Made by a program: the position numbers and the translations under genes. The notes beneath the pieces are model-generated. The model did not search any database, was not told the DNA's origin, and saw only the letters and a list, made by a program, of their open reading frames with translations. A DNA stretch of 64,000 bases from Fibrisoma limi BUZ 3 (GTDB lineage: Bacteria > Bacteroidota > Bacteroidia > Cytophagales > Spirosomataceae): contig NZ_CAIT01000006.1 of the NCBI RefSeq assembly GCF_000296815.2, forward strand, positions 254,777 to 318,776. Direction: 5' to 3'. The stretch's first letter is position 1. The number at the start of each line of letters is the position of its first letter. Positions 61,885-64,000 of the stretch are shown in pieces.

Positions 61885-64000
61885 ATGATTGACTCGCTAC
61901 CTGCTCCTTCGTCGCGTCGTTTATCAATACCTGTCCTGATTCTTCTGCTTCTCTTTTTCCTGTCCGGTTTTGCGGCCCTGCTGTACCAGGTAGTCTGGCA
62001 GCGGCTGCTCGTGTTTTACACCGGCTCCGACACGGTCAGCATCAGCCTGATTGTGTCGGCGTTCATGAGTGGTCTCGGGCTGGGCTATCTGGCAGGAGGG
62101 CGGCTGGCCGATCGGTCGTCGGCGGGGGCAAACCTACGCTACTTTGTCGGAGCCGAACTCGGCATTATGGCGTTTGCGGCTCTCAGCAAAACGATTCTGT
62201 ACGATTATCTGTACGCATCGGCCCCGGCGCTGGGCGACTCACCCGTCGTGCTCTACGTCGTGGTGTTTGGCGTCCTGCTGCTGCCAACCTTTCTGATGGG
62301 CGTATCATTGCCGGTGCTGTCGCGGGCGTTTCGGTTCGGTACCATGGGGCAGCAGGCCCGCTACATCAGTCTGCTGTATTTTATCAACACGCTCGGAGCT
62401 GCCTTTGGGGCGTTGATCACCGGATTCCTGCTCGTCCGCCGACTGGGCTACGACAACGCCATCTGGGTGGGTGTCGCTTTCAACGGGATCTGTGCGCTGT
62501 CGGCGTTGTGGCTGGGTCGACGGTGGCTGAGTACGTCCACATCGAACGAGTCGACCGATGCGGGCAAACCAGGGCCGCTATTGTTTACGCCCGAGCTAAC
62601 GGCCTGGTCGGTGCAGTATTTTCTGTCGGGCTTTGCGGCTCTGTCGCTGGAGCTGATCTGGTTTCGTGTTCTCGAAACGCTCATCAAATCCGTCTCGCTC
62701 ACCTTTTCGGTGCTATTGGCGATCTACCTTGGCTCTATGGCTATTGGTACGCTGGTTGGGACCTGGCTGACCCGAAGCGGTCGGTCGGCGGCCTGGCGCG
62801 AACGGGCTTTCCTGACGGCGCAGACCGTGTTGTATGGGTATACAGCCCTGTCCATTACCGTATTCATCAACGCGGTGAGTCGGGTGGCGGGCCTGCGGTT
62901 TTTGTGGGATTATTTTGCCAGCGGGGAGCCCGTGTTAAGCCCCGGCTTCAGCGTATTTACCTACGGAGCCGTGCCGTTGTTCCTGCTGTTCATCCCGACG
63001 TTCCTGATGGGTCTTAGTTTCTCCCTGTCGCAATCGCTGATTCAGGACAACTACGACCAGGTGGGGAGAAAGGTTGGCTGGCTTCAGTTCATCAATATTG
63101 TCGGTTCGGCGCTGGGTGCCTGGGCCATTACCTGGGTCGGCTTCCCGCTGTACGGCACGGCCACGATGCTGCGCGTCATTACGGCCCTGAGCATAGTGTA
63201 CGCCGGTATACTGTTCGCCCGGCAATATTGGCCCCCTTTTGCTACGTCGGTTGTTGTGGTGCTGTTACTCCTTGCCGTCCTGACTATTCCCAAAAATGCC
63301 CGCTTCTGGCAGTTGCTGAACGGCATTGACAACGTCAGTACGTTTCTGTTCGACGAAAACGAGTCGGCTGTATCGGTGATCAAAATGGCACCCGGCCGCA
63401 ACAGTGGCGTGGTGTTTGTCAATGGCTTGGGGCAGAGCGGATTGCCGTACGCAATTGACGACGTACATACCTTGCTCGGGGCTTTGCCCGTTATGATTCA
63501 CCCGAAGCCCGAGCACGTAGCCGTTATTGGTTTAGGGTCGGCCGGTACGGTCAACGGCATCGCCGGGCGGGCCGAAACGCGCCGGATCGATTGTTTTGAA
63601 ATTGCCAGTAACCAGGCCGACGTGTTGGCCGAATATGCCGCACAGGCCAACGATACGGCCGTTAATGCCGTCCTGAGTGATCCGCGCCTTAGGCTGATTT
63701 TCCGCGATGGCCGCTACGCCATCCGCAACCGAAACGTGTTTTACGATGTCATCGAAGCCGACGCCCTGCGGCCCATTTCGGCCTATTCCGGTAACGTGTA
63801 TTCGCGGGAGTATTTCGAGCTGATCCGGTCGCGGCTCAAGCCAGGTGGCCTGGCTGTTACGTGGTGCCCCACGGCCCGGGTACTGAATACGTTCCGGTCG
63901 GTTTTCCCGTACGTGGCCTACTGCGACCGTCTGGTACTGATCGGCAGCAACCAGCCTATTCAGCTCGATTGGTTGAGCATCCGGCAACGGGCAGGCAGTA
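61885..64000 (+). CDS. Membrane-fused spermidine-synthase-like protein (runs off window)
   Basis: 705 codons are present from the ATG at 61885; the frame is open to the window end. The N-terminal ~420 residues form a polytopic membrane domain in two related halves. Each half opens with a LSGFAALxxQxxWxR-type motif: LSGFAALLYQVVWQRLL near residue 27 and LSGFAALSLELIWFRVL near residue 248. The C-terminal part is a spermidine-synthase-like methyltransferase fold with VAVIGLGSAGTV, IDCFEIASNQ, FRDGRYAIRN and YDVIEADAL. In these fused proteins the real substrate is unknown; polyamine transfer is not proven. Preceded by two terminator hairpins, so independently transcribed. Confidence 0.88.
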   Translation, partial: MIDSLPAPSSRRLSIPVLILLLLFFLSGFAALLYQVVWQRLLVFYTGSDTVSISLIVSAFMSGLGLGYLAGGRLADRSSAGANLRYFVGAELGIMAFAALSKTILYDYLYASAPALGDSPVVLYVVVFGVLLLPTFLMGVSLPVLSRAFRFGTMGQQARYISLLYFINTLGAAFGALITGFLLVRRLGYDNAIWVGVAFNGICALSALWLGRRWLSTSTSNESTDAGKPGPLLFTPELTAWSVQYFLSGFAALSLELIWFRVLETLIKSVSLTFSVLLAIYLGSMAIGTLVGTWLTRSGRSAAWRERAFLTAQTVLYGYTALSITVFINAVSRVAGLRFLWDYFASGEPVLSPGFSVFTYGAVPLFLLFIPTFLMGLSFSLSQSLIQDNYDQVGRKVGWLQFINIVGSALGAWAITWVGFPLYGTATMLRVITALSIVYAGILFARQYWPPFATSVVVVLLLLAVLTIPKNARFWQLLNGIDNVSTFLFDENESAVSVIKMAPGRNSGVVFVNGLGQSGLPYAIDDVHTLLGALPVMIHPKPEHVAVIGLGSAGTVNGIAGRAETRRIDCFEIASNQADVLAEYAAQANDTAVNAVLSDPRLRLIFRDGRYAIRNRNVFYDVIEADALRPISAYSGNVYSREYFELIRSRLKPGGLAVTWCPTARVLNTFRSVFPYVAYCDRLVLIGSNQPIQLDWLSIRQRAGS

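Noticed and set aside
1-64000. CRISPR arrays, insertion sequences, rRNA, tRNA, prophage or integrase genes
   Set aside because: None seen on either strand; no transposase or integrase motifs in any gene.

Overview
The window looks like chromosome of a Bacteroidota bacterium of the Cytophagales, probably a Spirosoma-like member of the Spirosomaceae. This rests on SusC/SusD proteins, DUF4249 lipoproteins paired with TonB-dependent receptors, a type IX secretion C-terminal domain next to a PorP/SprF gene, FecR/ECF sigma regulation, LytS/LytTR signalling and high-GC coding sequence interrupted by AT-rich spacers. The genus is inferred from gene content only. No tRNA, rRNA, CRISPR array or insertion sequence was seen.

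Region 1 (1-16 kb) is a polysaccharide utilisation locus. On the minus strand it runs FecR anti-sigma, SusC with an N-terminal STN signalling domain, SusD, a fused TIM-barrel/YdjC-deacetylase protein, three different formylglycine sulfatases, a GMC oxidoreductase and the start of an alpha-L-rhamnosidase-like protein that leaves the window. The ECF sigma factor is transcribed divergently. Spacing from 8.5 kb down to 1 is tight, with one 20-bp gene overlap. The gene set points to a sulfated, probably rhamnose-containing and acylated glycan; the substrate is inference. An exact 13-bp inverted repeat brackets the sigma/FecR promoter region, and a long hairpin made of degenerate 8-bp units separates susC from susD.

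Region 2 (16-22 kb) has a DUF6515 secreted protein, a small hypothetical, an operon of TonB-dependent receptor, DUF4249 lipoprotein and PagL-like lipid A deacylase, and a fatty acid hydroxylase/sterol desaturase.

Region 3 (22-32 kb) is a looser accessory stretch: small secreted proteins and lipoproteins, hydrolases, an F420-type NADP oxidoreductase, a NTF2-like protein, Crp and AraC regulators, and two broken genes (a TonB-C-like protein with a one-base frameshift and an SDR with an in-frame stop). It has several long palindromes in its spacers. It ends with a stand-alone seven-repeat Reg_prop beta-propeller.

Region 4 (32-50.6 kb) holds a PadR/FtsX-type permease pair, a membrane-anchored esterase, a LytS/LytTR two-component system, a DUF2147 protein, an orphan molybdenum hydroxylase large subunit, an AraC regulator divergent from a second TonB-receptor/DUF4249 pair, a GT39-type glycosyltransferase, another AraC regulator and an SRPBCC protein.

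Region 5 (50.9-64 kb) holds a subtilisin-like lipoprotein, a large PKD-repeat type IX secretion substrate divergent from its PorP/SprF partner, a GT-C-like membrane protein, leuS and the start of a membrane-embedded spermidine-synthase-like protein. leuS carries two in-frame low-complexity/palindromic insertions that look like intergenic repeats captured inside an essential gene. That is the most unusual single observation here, together with the symmetric operator-like repeat at the sigma/FecR promoter.
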